Positions 7,691 to 16,513 are shown, numbered from the stretch's first letter. The stretch is DNA of 40,003 nucleotides from Prevotella sp. (GCA_017455495.1 JAFTAR010000173.1:1-40003); one strand, 5' to 3'. Program-made: numbers and translations. The notes: a model not told the origin generated them from the sequence alone.

Positions 7691-8007
7691 GTGAAAAAAT
7701 CTATCATTCTATCATTTTCCGCCAAAAGCCGCTGATTTTCCACAGGTTACGGCTATGATAGATGATATGATAGAATGATAGATAAAATCACTGATTGACA
7801 AACGGCAAGTAAAGGTTCCTAATCCTATACCTTAAGGAAACCGATGGTTTCTCCAAGGGAAACCGATGGTTTCTCTACAGCTAAGAAGCATGGATTTCAT
7901 CACAAACTGAAAAAAATCTATCATTCTATCACTACATCTATCATATTTATAATTTCCATTCTATCAGCAAGTTATAAACCAAAATGATAGAATGATAGAT
8001 TTTTCAC
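7691..8007. repeat. ATGATAGAATGATAGAT repeat family bounded by a 27-bp inverted repeat
   Basis: The spacer 7638-8122 has no credible gene. GTGAAAAAATCTATCATTCT... at 7691-7718 and its reverse complement at 7981-8007 match over 27 bases apart from one T in a homopolymer. Between them are one more copy in each orientation (7767-7783 plus-like, 7916-7932 reverse) and partial copies at 7934-7944 and about 7755. In the middle, GGAAACCGATGGTTTCTC occurs twice (7836-7853, 7858-7875); each copy is itself a hairpin (GAAACC-GAT-GGTTTC). The structure resembles a small non-autonomous element or an iteron cluster; I see no transposase and no clear target duplication. Confidence 0.75.
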
Positions 8008-8122
8008 GAAAAACGCCTGTGGAAGCGCTGGTGGCGATTTGGGGCCTAACGCTTCGCGAACGATGGCGCAGCCGGCTGACATAGCGCGACACGCTCTCTG
8101 GCTTCGCCGAAGTTACTTTTCA

Positions 8123-8184
8123 CTCGGAAATGAAAAGAAAAGCGAGCTTTCCTTTTGCATTTCACTCGTTTTTTCTTAACTTTG
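8123..8184 (+). promoter_or_regulatory. Promoter of the C1B peptidase with inverted repeat over the -33 box
   Basis: TAACTTTG at 8177-8184 is the -7 box and TTTTG at 8153-8157 the -33 box (19-base spacing). An imperfect inverted repeat spans 8123-8168: CTCGGAAATGAAAAGAAAAG on the left, CGAG at the centre, and CTTTCCTTTTGCATTTCACTCG-like sequence on the right, so the right arm contains the -33 box. The transcript would start near 8191, giving a leader of about 35 bases before the ATG at 8228. Confidence 0.7.
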
Positions 8185-8227
8185 CACACAGATTTCAATA
8201 GCAGAAAAATAATCAAAGCATACAACA

Positions 8228-9634
8228 ATGAGAAAACCGTTTATCCTTATCTCCATTTCGCTGTCTTTGGCCATAGCAGCCTCCGCCCAGCGCAGCGGCG
8301 GCATTAGCGACTCCATGCTTCGCAGCATACAGCACGAGCAGCGCGACCTTGGCGGCACGAACCGTGCCCTGCAGAACGCAATGTCGGCTACCAGCATAGA
8401 CCAGCTGACGGCCAACCCCCAGAATGCCGGACTGCTTGACACTCACTTCAGCATAGAGACCCGCAGGCAAAGCATAACCGACCAGCAGTCGAGCGGACGC
8501 TGCTGGATGTTCAGCGGACTGAACGTGCTTCGCGGCGACTTCAACCTGCGCACCGACTCGCTCGTGGTGGACTTCTCGGAGGCCTACCTCTTCTTCTGGG
8601 ACCAGTTGGAGAAGGCCAACCTCATGCTCCAGGGATGCATTGACAATGGCACGAAGCCCATGGACGACACGCGCGTGCAGTTCTTCTTCCGCACGCCAGT
8701 AGGCGACGGCGGCACGTTCTGCGGAGTGGCCGACCTGGCCGACAAGTACGGGCTGGTGCCGGCTGAGGTGATGCCCGAGACATTCTCAAGCGACAACACC
8801 AGCCGCGCCCGCCAGCTCATCTCCTCCAAGCTGCGCGAATACGGTCTGCAGCTGCGCGACATGGCTCAGAAGGGCAAGCGCCCCGCCTCTATGGAGAGGG
8901 CCAAGGAGCGCATGCTGGCACAGATATACCACATGCTGCTCTACACCATTGGCACGCCGCCCGAGCGCTTCACCTACACCTTCCGCAACAAGAACGGACA
9001 GCCCGTGGGCCAGCCGAGGGAGTTCACCCCCCAGACTTTCTATCAGGAGGTGATGGGCGGCAAGCGCCTCACGGGTACATTTATTATGGTGATGAACGAC
9101 CCGCGACGGGAATACTACAAGACCTACGAGGTGGAACTTGACCGCCATACACAGGACGGCCAGAACTGGCGCTACGTGAACCTGCCCATGGACGACATAG
9201 AGCAGATGGCCATAGCCACGCTGCGTGCAGGCCACAAGCTGTACAGCAGCTACGACGTGGGCAAGATGCTCGACCGCAAGCGCGGCTTCGCCGACACGGA
9301 GAACTTCGACTACGGCTCGCTCTTCAACACTACGTTCAACATGGACAAGGCCCAGCGCATCAGCACCTTCGACAGCGGCTCAACCCATGCCATGACGCTC
9401 TGCGCCGTAGACCTTGACGCACAGGGGCATGCCACAAAGTGGAAGGTGGAGAACTCATGGGGCGCATCATGGGGCCAGCAGGGCTACCTCATCATGACCG
9501 ACCGCTGGTTCCGGGAGTACATGTTCCGGTTAGTGGTGCCCATGGAGTATGTGCCGGAGAACATCATGCAGGCCTGGCAGACAACACCGGTAATGGTGAT
9601 GCCCGAAGACCCGCTCTTCCTCATGGACGAGTAG
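8228..9634 (+). CDS. pepC: Exported aminopeptidase C / bleomycin hydrolase-like cysteine peptidase (C1B)
   Basis: The 468-residue protein begins with a signal peptide (FILISISLSLAIAASAQ), followed by a papain-like peptidase of the C1B family, which trims N-terminal residues from peptides. The active-site set is complete: QQSSGRCW with Gln-87 and Cys-92, His in GSTHAMTL, and Asn in VENSWGASWG. The inserted segment around FFWDQLEKANLML and the sequence DGGTFCGVADLADKYGLVP are characteristic of C1B members. Classical PepC is cytoplasmic, so this is the exported Bacteroidales version, likely periplasmic. The C-terminal tail, which in bleomycin hydrolase inserts into the active-site cleft, here ends PLFLMDE. 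It converges with the helicase gene. Confidence 0.88.
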   Translation: MRKPFILISISLSLAIAASAQRSGGISDSMLRSIQHEQRDLGGTNRALQNAMSATSIDQLTANPQNAGLLDTHFSIETRRQSITDQQSSGRCWMFSGLNVLRGDFNLRTDSLVVDFSEAYLFFWDQLEKANLMLQGCIDNGTKPMDDTRVQFFFRTPVGDGGTFCGVADLADKYGLVPAEVMPETFSSDNTSRARQLISSKLREYGLQLRDMAQKGKRPASMERAKERMLAQIYHMLLYTIGTPPERFTYTFRNKNGQPVGQPREFTPQTFYQEVMGGKRLTGTFIMVMNDPRREYYKTYEVELDRHTQDGQNWRYVNLPMDDIEQMAIATLRAGHKLYSSYDVGKMLDRKRGFADTENFDYGSLFNTTFNMDKAQRISTFDSGSTHAMTLCAVDLDAQGHATKWKVENSWGASWGQQGYLIMTDRWFREYMFRLVVPMEYVPENIMQAWQTTPVMVMPEDPLFLMDE

Positions 9635-9638
9635 TGTG

Positions 9639-9664
9639 TGCTGCGGTTTCCCCGCAGCATTTTT
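9639..9664 (+). terminator. Rho-independent terminator after the peptidase gene
   Basis: TGCTGCGG (9639-9646) pairs with CCGCAGCA (9652-9659) around a 5-nt loop, followed by TTTTT (9660-9664). The T tract overlaps the stop codon of the convergent helicase gene. Confidence 0.85.
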
Positions 9665-12107
9665 ACGAAACAACCTTGAACTTTGCGAACTTAAGCAGCA
9701 GCTGCTTGGTGCCTGAGTTGCGGAACTGCACGGTGGCCTTCTCGTTCTCGCCGGTTCCCTCAACGGCAACAACGGTGCCAATGCCGAAACGCTGATGCTC
9801 TATTACTGCACCCTCGCGCAGCTGATGAGGACCCTCCCCCTGCCCCGCCCTGTTAGTGAGGGGAGCAGTCTGGCCTGCATTTCCACGTTGCTGTACCGGC
9901 TGCGACTGTACCGGCTTGAAGCGTCCGCCCGATGCAGTGTGGAGAAGCTTCTTGAAGTCGCTGCTGAAGGGGTCTACAGGAGGCTCCTCCCGCCTTGGTG
10001 CAACAGCCCTTGGCCTCGGGTCGGCCTTAAACTGTGTGGCAACAGGGCGAGGGTTCTGCATCCACTCAGGCCCTTCCGACGGACGCTGCCAGGGTTTCTG
10101 CATAGTGATGCGTTCGTCGCTCTTTGCCCCGAAGTCGTCGCCTTCAACATGCAACAGTTTGGGGTCAATGTCGCGTATGAAGCGTGAAGGCGTGTCGTAC
10201 TCCATTCGTCCGTAGCGGAAACGGTTTTGTGCACAGGTCAGAATGCAATGTCGCTCGGCCCGTGTTATGGCCACATAGAGCAGGCGCCGCTCTTCCTCAA
10301 GGGCACGCAGCGAGTCGGTGCACATGGGCGATGGGAAGATGTTCTCCTCCAGTCCAACAACGAAGACGGTGTTGAATTCCAGACCCTTGGCGGCATGTAT
10401 CGTCATCAGCGACACGCGTGTCTGCTCGTCGCCGTCCTTGTCGCTGTCAAGGTCGGTGAGCAGCGCCACCTCCTGAAGGAAATGCCCCAGCTGCACCTGG
10501 TCGGCCCTGTCCTCCTCGCGTCCTGTATCAACGAAGTCCTTCATTCCTGCCAGGAACTCCTCCAGATTCTCCTGACGCGACAGGTCCTCAGGGTTCCTTG
10601 AGGCATAAAGATCTTTTACAATGCCGCTCTCCTGGATAATAGCATGTCCCAGGGTGTAGGCATCGTCGCTGTTCAGGCGGGTACGCCACTGCTCTATGAG
10701 CTGGCGGAATGCCTCCAGCTTTGTTGCCGTTCCCTTTGTTACGTCGAGCTGCAGCATAACGGGCTGCGAGATCACCGTCCAGAGGCTCACCCCGTGGCGT
10801 GTGGCGCAGGCCGTTATCTTCTGCACGGTGGTGTCGCCAATGCCGCGTGCGGGGTAGTTGATGATGCGGCGCAGGGCCTCCTCGTCGTCGGGGTTGACAA
10901 CTGTGCGCAGGTAGGCAATGATGTCCTTTATCTCCTTGCGCTGGTAGAAGCTCAGTCCGCCGTATATACGGTAGGGAATGCCATCCTTGCGCATCTGTTC
11001 CTCAAACGAGCGGCTCTGAGCGTTGGTGCGGTAGAGTATGGCGAAGTCGCTCCAGTCTGTGCCCTCCTTCCTGCGCAGGCGCTTTATGTCGTTTACAACG
11101 ATGATGGCCTCCTCGCGGTCGCTGTAGGCCGGCTTCAGCTGAAGCTTGTCGCCGTGGCTGTTCTGGCTGAACACATCCTTGGGAATCTGTTCCTTGTTCT
11201 TGCGTATGAGGCTGTTGGCAGCCTCCACGATGAGCTGCGTGGAGCGGTAGTTCTGCTCCAGCTTGAACAGCTTGGCATTGTTGTATGACTCCCTGAATTT
11301 CAGGATATTGTCAATATTGGCTCCGCGGAAGCTGTAGATGCTCTGTGCATCGTCGCCCACCACGCATACATGCTGGTGCTCGCGTGTCAGCTGCAGCACT
11401 ATGCGCTGCTGGGCGGTGTTCGTGTCCTGGTACTCATCCACCAGGACGTAGCGGAACTTGTCGGCATATTTCTTCCTCACCTCCTCGTGCTCGTCGAAGA
11501 GGCGGAACGTCATCATCAGCAGGTCGTCGAAGTCCATGGCGTTGGCCTGCCGACAGCGCATGGCATACTGCTTGTAGACTTCTGCCGTATGCGGCCGCTT
11601 GGGGTCGAATATCGAACAGCGCACAAAGGCATCGGGGCCTACGAGGTGGTTCTTTGCCATAGAGATGACATCGGCCACGCTGGCAGGCTTGTACTGCTTG
11701 TCGTCAAGCTGAAGCTCGCGGCAGATGTTCTTTACGAGTGAGCGCGAGTCGGCCTGGTCGTAGATGGTGAAGTTCGACTGGAAGCCGATGTTTGCCGCCT
11801 CGCTGCGCAGGATGCGTGCAAAGACGCTGTGGAAGGTGCCCATCTGCAGATACTGCGCTCGCTCCTGTCCCACGAGGCGGGCAATGCGCTCCTTCATCTC
11901 GCGGGCCGCCTTGTTGGTGAATGTAAGCGCCAGAATGTTCCATGGGGCCAGGCCCTGCGTCTGCAGCAGGTAGGCTATCTTGTAGGTCAGCACGCGGGTC
12001 TTGCCAGAGCCTGCTCCGGCAATGACAAGCTGTGCCCCGTCGCAATAGAGCACGGCATCGCGCTGGCTGTCGTTGAGTTCGTTGAGAAGGTTATCTGCCT
12101 GTATCAT
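9663..12107 (-). CDS. pcrA: ATP-dependent DNA helicase, UvrD/PcrA type
   Basis: This 814-residue superfamily 1 helicase unwinds DNA 3' to 5' in repair and replication restart. Motif I is AGAGSGKTRVLTYK near residue 30; Ia ALTFTNKAAREMKERI; II VLVDEYQDTN; III VVGDDAQSIYSFRGA; IV EQNYRST; V SLMTIHAAKGLEFNTVFVVGLEE; VI LLYVAITRAERHCIL. The last 45 residues (EHQRFGIGTVVAVEG...) form the Tudor-like RNA-polymerase-binding tail of PcrA/UvrD. It starts 6 bases after the flippase gene and is probably transcribed with it, although the two are functionally unrelated. Family length is about 720-780, so this copy has a slightly long linker before the tail (Pro/Gln-rich, residues of about 690-760). Confidence 0.95.
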   Translation of the reverse strand: MIQADNLLNELNDSQRDAVLYCDGAQLVIAGAGSGKTRVLTYKIAYLLQTQGLAPWNILALTFTNKAAREMKERIARLVGQERAQYLQMGTFHSVFARILRSEAANIGFQSNFTIYDQADSRSLVKNICRELQLDDKQYKPASVADVISMAKNHLVGPDAFVRCSIFDPKRPHTAEVYKQYAMRCRQANAMDFDDLLMMTFRLFDEHEEVRKKYADKFRYVLVDEYQDTNTAQQRIVLQLTREHQHVCVVGDDAQSIYSFRGANIDNILKFRESYNNAKLFKLEQNYRSTQLIVEAANSLIRKNKEQIPKDVFSQNSHGDKLQLKPAYSDREEAIIVVNDIKRLRRKEGTDWSDFAILYRTNAQSRSFEEQMRKDGIPYRIYGGLSFYQRKEIKDIIAYLRTVVNPDDEEALRRIINYPARGIGDTTVQKITACATRHGVSLWTVISQPVMLQLDVTKGTATKLEAFRQLIEQWRTRLNSDDAYTLGHAIIQESGIVKDLYASRNPEDLSRQENLEEFLAGMKDFVDTGREEDRADQVQLGHFLQEVALLTDLDSDKDGDEQTRVSLMTIHAAKGLEFNTVFVVGLEENIFPSPMCTDSLRALEEERRLLYVAITRAERHCILTCAQNRFRYGRMEYDTPSRFIRDIDPKLLHVEGDDFGAKSDERITMQKPWQRPSEGPEWMQNPRPVATQFKADPRPRAVAPRREEPPVDPFSSDFKKLLHTASGGRFKPVQSQPVQQRGNAGQTAPLTNRAGQGEGPHQLREGAVIEHQRFGIGTVVAVEGTGENEKATVQFRNSGTKQLLLKFAKFKVVS

Positions 12108-12113
12108 AGTATC

Positions 12114-13616
12114 TTAGTTCTTTCTGCGGCCTATCTTTGCTATTGTCTTCTCTTTCAGCTTTGCCCAAAGTGCCGTCTTGCTGTGCAGCACGTAGAGCGA
12201 GAATGACAGGGCCAGCAGCCCCATGACAACGCCTGAAGCCCAGTAGGTCCATCCGTCAATGATGTTTGTCAGCAGCAGGCTGACGATGCCCAACAGGATG
12301 TGTATGCCTCCATAGACAAACACGCTGGTTCTGGGGCGGTAGTGGTATCTGAAGTATGTGAATACATAGAGCAGCACGAACTCGGCGGCTGACAGCGCGA
12401 GGAGTCCTATGCCGGTGCCGGTTATTCCCCCAAGCCTGTAGCCCTCCACCACCACGGCCACCATGCCCACATAGTAGAGTCCCTCCAATAGCAGGTAGGC
12501 CTTGCCGTCGCCCCGTGCCAGGGCAATATAGCTCACGGGCAACTTCATAGCCCTCAGGTAGAGTGCCAGCGTAGTATAGCGCATCATGTCGACCACCGGC
12601 ATGAACTCGCTTGTGAACAGCAGGGGTATCATGACGGGCACGGCAAAGAGCATGGCCACCAGCATGGGGCCTATGATGAGCAGCGACACCTCTATCTGGT
12701 TGTTTACCATCCGGTTGGAGGCTGCCACATCCTTGCATACGCCAGACAGGCGGGGGAAATAGTCGGTCTCCATGGCCACAAACACCATGCCTCCATACAC
12801 CATTGTCATGGTATAGCCCACATTGTAGAGCCCCACAACGTCAAGCTCGCCCACCACATTGAGGTATGAGCGCACAAGCATGTCGGCACCAGTGGCCATC
12901 ACTCCGGTCAGTACAAAGGCTATGCCGAGGCGCACCATTTCCATGCCTTCGCCCAGTATGCCCTTCTCGCCTGTAAGTTTTAGCGGATAGAGGCGGAAGG
13001 AATGGCGCACCGTGAGCAGCATGGTAGACAGGGCCATGAGCACTATTACCGGCACGATACCCGCCTGCCCGAAGAAATAGTATATTGGCACGGAGATGAC
13101 CAGAGCCACGAAGATGGATATAAGCTGGATTACGGCCAGCGACTTCAGCTGGCGGGCACCCTTCAGAATGGCCGTCTCTCCGCCCGTTATGGCCAACAGG
13201 CCTACTGCCGGTGCCAGCATGACGAAATGCAGGGTGTGGTCGCCCCAGGCGAAGGTGCTGCTGCTAAGCAAGGGGCCTGCCACTGCACACACCAGCATGC
13301 CTAACAGGGCCGTGAGCAGGCTCCAGGTACGCACCACCTTTACGAAATGCTGTATGCGCTCTTCGTCGCCATTGTCAAAGAGTTCCGACACATGGCGCAC
13401 GGCGCTGAACGAGATGCCCAGGTTGGTGGACTGCGAGATGAAGTTGACAACGGAGTTGAACAGCGATGTCAAACCCATGCCGGCAGGCCCCAGGAGCGAG
13501 GCCACAATCTTGTTGCGCACAAGACCGATGATGATGTTCAGTCCCTGCACGCCTCCGAAGATGCCGGTGTATTTCAGTATGTGGCCGTAGCTCTGCTCGT
13601 CGTCGTTTTTGACCAT
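12114..13616 (-). CDS. Wzx-like polysaccharide flippase (MOP superfamily)
   Basis: The 500-residue protein is hydrophobic with about 12-14 membrane helices. The opening ILKYTGIFGGVQGLNIIIGLVRNKIVASLLGP is the standard beginning of O-antigen/capsule translocases (RfbX/Wzx, PF01943 type). It would flip undecaprenyl-linked oligosaccharides across the inner membrane. GPAGMGLTSLFNSVVNFI is also family typical. It is 27 bases downstream of a family 2 glycosyltransferase on the same strand and faces two other glycosyltransferases across a divergent promoter region, so it belongs to a surface polysaccharide block. No polymerase (Wzy) or initiating transferase is visible in the window. Confidence 0.88.
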   Translation of the reverse strand: MVKNDDEQSYGHILKYTGIFGGVQGLNIIIGLVRNKIVASLLGPAGMGLTSLFNSVVNFISQSTNLGISFSAVRHVSELFDNGDEERIQHFVKVVRTWSLLTALLGMLVCAVAGPLLSSSTFAWGDHTLHFVMLAPAVGLLAITGGETAILKGARQLKSLAVIQLISIFVALVISVPIYYFFGQAGIVPVIVLMALSTMLLTVRHSFRLYPLKLTGEKGILGEGMEMVRLGIAFVLTGVMATGADMLVRSYLNVVGELDVVGLYNVGYTMTMVYGGMVFVAMETDYFPRLSGVCKDVAASNRMVNNQIEVSLLIIGPMLVAMLFAVPVMIPLLFTSEFMPVVDMMRYTTLALYLRAMKLPVSYIALARGDGKAYLLLEGLYYVGMVAVVVEGYRLGGITGTGIGLLALSAAEFVLLYVFTYFRYHYRPRTSVFVYGGIHILLGIVSLLLTNIIDGWTYWASGVVMGLLALSFSLYVLHSKTALWAKLKEKTIAKIGRRKN

Positions 13617-13643
13617 TGTTACTATTTAGAACGAAAATATTGC

Positions 13644-14585
13644 CTACTTATTTTTCAAGGAGTGAAAAAAAGTGGCTATTGAACCTGCGGCGCGCCTCAG
13701 CCGCAGCGACGGGAGCCACAGCACAAGCCTCTGCCTGGCGCTGAGGGGAATGGCAAGGCGCTTGCTGTCGGCCACGATGTCTTTGTAGAACTTGCTCTCT
13801 GCCCACTCCCGCCTCCTGCTCCATGTTGCCACGGCGAAGAGGTTGGCCACACGGTCCTGAAACATGTCGGCCTCGTACTTTGCCAGCTCGCCTTCCGGTA
13901 TGGCCTGCAGCCTGTAGTCTTGCAGTTGCTGCGCATAGTTGGCAGTCCAGACAAAGCTGTTGCTGGTGTGGTCCGGCCCTTTGCAGTACACATCTTTATA
14001 TATAATATGGACATCCTTCTCAGTGCTGAAGACCAGGCGAAGCCAGAAGATGTAGTCCTCGCCCATCATGATGCCGCGCGGCAGGTCGAAGAGATAGTGA
14101 GTGAGCAGCTGCCTGCGGTACAGGCTGCCCCACGGCACCCCTATTGTCCCCTCTGCCCTTACGGCTTTGTGGCGGAATTCCTCTATGGGAATCACGCTGC
14201 GCTGCTCGCCTGCCAGGCTTTGCCCGTTGCCAAGCACTATGTCGGTGTCGTCAGAGGCATGTTCCACAAGATTCCTAATGGCATCAACGGGGAGAGTGTC
14301 GTCGCTGTCAACGAAGGTGAGCCACTGCCCTGTGGCAGCAGCCACTCCAGAGTAGCGTGCCGCCGTGCGCCCCCGGTTCTGCTGGTGGATTACGACAATG
14401 CGGCTGTCGGCAGAGGCCATCCTGTCGCAGATGTCTCCGCTGCCGTCCGTGCTGCCGTCGTCAACGACTATTATCTGCAGGGCGGTGTAGGTCTGTTTCT
14501 GTATGCTGCTGATGCACTCGCCAATGGTGTCGTCTGAGTTATAGACAGGCACTACCACTGCCACCGTGCACATCTCCTGGCTCAT
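13644..14585 (-). CDS. Family 2 glycosyltransferase
   Basis: A GT-A fold transferase of 313 residues. The N-terminal VAVVVPVYNSDDTIGECISSI, the nucleotide-binding VVDDGSTDGSG, and the metal-binding WLTFVDSDDTLP (DxD-type) are all clear. MMGEDYIFWLRLV corresponds to the catalytic ED motif region. I take the ATG at 14585 (MSQEMCTVAV) over the ATG at 14606, which would lie upstream of the probable transcription start. It leads the minus-strand arm with the flippase. Acceptor and sugar are unknown. The hydrophobic/Arg-rich C-terminus (LPSLRLRRAAGSIATFF) may touch the membrane. Confidence 0.88.
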   Translation of the reverse strand: MSQEMCTVAVVVPVYNSDDTIGECISSIQKQTYTALQIIVVDDGSTDGSGDICDRMASADSRIVVIHQQNRGRTAARYSGVAAATGQWLTFVDSDDTLPVDAIRNLVEHASDDTDIVLGNGQSLAGEQRSVIPIEEFRHKAVRAEGTIGVPWGSLYRRQLLTHYLFDLPRGIMMGEDYIFWLRLVFSTEKDVHIIYKDVYCKGPDHTSNSFVWTANYAQQLQDYRLQAIPEGELAKYEADMFQDRVANLFAVATWSRRREWAESKFYKDIVADSKRLAIPLSARQRLVLWLPSLRLRRAAGSIATFFHSLKNK

Positions 14586-14603
14586 TGTGGGCGAAATTTT
14601 GTG

Positions 14604-14611
14604 CAAAAGTA
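14604..14611 (-). promoter_or_regulatory. -7 box of the minus-strand glycosyltransferase
   Basis: TACTTTTG (14611-14604, minus strand) matches TAnnTTTG and lies 18 bases before the ATG at 14585. I see no TTTG at the right distance upstream, so the -33 box is weak or different. Confidence 0.55.
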
Positions 14612-14621
14612 CAACAAATAT

Positions 14622-14652
14622 TTTGATTATCCGTTATTTTCTTGTAATTTTG
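14622..14652 (+). promoter_or_regulatory. Promoter of the plus-strand glycosyltransferases
   Basis: TTTG at 14622-14625 and TAATTTTG at 14645-14652, 19 bases apart, match the Bacteroidetes consensus. Transcription would begin within a few bases of the GTG at 14658, so the transcript could be nearly leaderless. Confidence 0.6.
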
Positions 14653-14657
14653 TTGCC

Positions 14658-15554
14658 GTGAAACTGAGTGTCATCATTCCTGTGTACAATGTAAAGGCTA
14701 CGCTCGACCGCTGTGTGGAGAGTGTGGCGGGCCAGTCGTTCCGCGACATGGAGATAATCCTCGTTGACGACGGCTCGCCCGACGGATGTCCGCAGAAGTG
14801 TGACGAATGGAGCCGCAAGGACCGCCGTATCAGCGTGATACACAAGCAGAACGGCGGTCTCAGCGATGCCCGCAACGCCGGTCTTGACTCAGCACAGGGC
14901 GAATATGTGACCTTCGTTGACAGCGACGACTATCTTGACACAGACACCTACCGCCAGGTGATGGCTAAGGCGGCAGATGCCGACATTGTGGAGTTCCCGC
15001 TTATAAAATTCTTCGGTTCCCAAAGGGAGCAGCTCGTGTCATTCCGGCAATCCGACTTTGGCGACATGCAGGCCTACTGGCTCCAGGCCCATGCCTACGA
15101 GCATTGCTATGCCTGGAACAAAGCGTATCGCCGCAGCCTGTTTCAGGAAGTGCGCTTCCCCGTGGGACGAGTCTTCGAGGACGTTGCAACCCTGCCGTTG
15201 CTGCTGGAGCATGCCGGCAAGGTGCGGACCATTGACGGCGGACTCTACTACTACTGTGCAAACGATGCCGGCATCACGGCAACGGCAACGGGGAAAGAGC
15301 TGCAGATGCTGCTGGACAGCCATCTTGGAGTGCTGACACAATGGTGCGACAGCCGCTACTACATGCACGTGGTGAACATTCAGCTTGACGTGTGCCATGC
15401 TCTTGGCACAAAGCCTGTGCTAAGCAGGCGGTGGGTGTGGCCCTTAGCGGCCCGGCTCACCCTTTCCCAACGAATAAAGGCACTGACACTTGACTTAATA
15501 GGAATAAAAGGACTATGCAGACTGGACAGAATAATGAAGGGCAGCCGCTCGTAA
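14658..15554 (+). CDS. Family 2 glycosyltransferase
   Basis: A 298-residue GT2 enzyme starting with a probable GTG: the frame reads VKLSVIIPVYNVKATLDRCVESVAG from 14658, which is where homologues begin. An in-frame ATG at 14601 would add 19 residues but lies upstream of the promoter. Motifs: ILVDDGSPDGCP, VIHKQNGGLSDARNAGLD (typical for capsule and LPS GT2 enzymes), VTFVDSDDYLD (metal site) and RVFEDVATLPLLL (catalytic Asp region). It should add one sugar to a lipid-linked glycan at the cytoplasmic face. Its 3' end overlaps the next transferase by 40 bases, so the two are coupled. Confidence 0.88.
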   Translation: MKLSVIIPVYNVKATLDRCVESVAGQSFRDMEIILVDDGSPDGCPQKCDEWSRKDRRISVIHKQNGGLSDARNAGLDSAQGEYVTFVDSDDYLDTDTYRQVMAKAADADIVEFPLIKFFGSQREQLVSFRQSDFGDMQAYWLQAHAYEHCYAWNKAYRRSLFQEVRFPVGRVFEDVATLPLLLEHAGKVRTIDGGLYYYCANDAGITATATGKELQMLLDSHLGVLTQWCDSRYYMHVVNIQLDVCHALGTKPVLSRRWVWPLAARLTLSQRIKALTLDLIGIKGLCRLDRIMKGSRS

Positions 15555-16492
15555 GCTTCATCATACCACTTTACAACGTTCCGTTCGACATGCTGCGCGA
15601 TTGTGTGCAGAGCATACTGAAGCTCTCTTTGAGCAGCAGCGAGCGCCAGATTATCGTGGTTGACGACGGCTCTGCTACCAGCCACATCCAGCAGCTCGTA
15701 GAGCTTGACGAGGACATAATATACATCCGCCAGAAGAACGGCGGCGTCTCCAAGGCCCGCAACATGGGGCTGCGCGTTGCCGAAGGGCAGTTCATACAGT
15801 TCATTGATGCCGACGACATCCTGATACAGGCCCCCTACGAGCATGTCCTTGACCTTGTGCGCTACGACGGCAGCGACATGGTGATGTTCGGATTCTGCGA
15901 GCAGATGCCCAAGCGCCTTAAGTACTCCGACAGCGAGCCTGCCTCCGGCTCCGACTGGCTCAGGAACAACAACATACACGGCTCTGCCTGGGGCTATGTG
16001 TTCCGCAGCAGCATTCTCGGCAGCCTGCGCTTCACCCCCGGCCTGGCCTACGGCGAGGACGAGGAGTTCACTCCGCAGCTGCTGCTCAGGGCCGACCGTG
16101 TGAGGGTGACCACAGCCCAGGCCTACCTGTACCGCACTCGCCCGGCATCGGCCATAAACAGCCGCGACCTGCGCAGCCGGCTGAAACGTCTGAACGATGC
16201 AAAGGAGGTGCTGATGAGCCTGAGGCTGAAGGCCAGCACCATGCCCACGGAAGAGCGGGTGGCTATGCAGAGGCGGATAGCCCAGCTCACCATGGACTAT
16301 ATATATAATGTAATAGTGCTCACCCGGAGCCGCCACTACTTAGACCGCCGCCTTGACGAGCTACGGCAGAAAGGGCTCTTCCCCCTACCCAACCGCGACT
16401 ACACCACAAAGTACACGTGGTTCCGCCGCATGACGAACTCATCCATAGGCCTTACCATACTGCTGCGCACCCTGCCTCTTCTGCGAAACTAA
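15515..16492 (+). CDS. Family 2 glycosyltransferase
   Basis: A 325-residue GT2 enzyme; LVSFIIPLYNVPFDMLRDCVQSIL at residues 12-35, IIVVDDGS, IRQKNGGVSKARNMGL, FIQFIDADDILI (metal site) and LAYGEDEEFTPQLLL (catalytic region) are all present. It overlaps the preceding transferase by 40 bases and ends 21 bases before the following one. The three plus-strand transferases thus form an operon. C-terminal RTLPLLRN is basic. Sugar specificity cannot be inferred. Confidence 0.87.
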   Translation: MQTGQNNEGQPLVSFIIPLYNVPFDMLRDCVQSILKLSLSSSERQIIVVDDGSATSHIQQLVELDEDIIYIRQKNGGVSKARNMGLRVAEGQFIQFIDADDILIQAPYEHVLDLVRYDGSDMVMFGFCEQMPKRLKYSDSEPASGSDWLRNNNIHGSAWGYVFRSSILGSLRFTPGLAYGEDEEFTPQLLLRADRVRVTTAQAYLYRTRPASAINSRDLRSRLKRLNDAKEVLMSLRLKASTMPTEERVAMQRRIAQLTMDYIYNVIVLTRSRHYLDRRLDELRQKGLFPLPNRDYTTKYTWFRRMTNSSIGLTILLRTLPLLRN

Positions 16493-16513
16493 CATTATAT
16501 AAGCCCAGACAAA

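Noticed and set aside
7552-7743. 63-codon minus-strand frame before the AAA/PD-(D/E)XK gene
   Set aside because: It overlaps the promoter and runs through the ATGATAGA repeat; no conserved text.
8046-8228. 60-codon minus-strand frame in the peptidase promoter region
   Set aside because: It runs through the inverted repeat and promoter of the peptidase and has Lys/Arg-rich low-complexity text.
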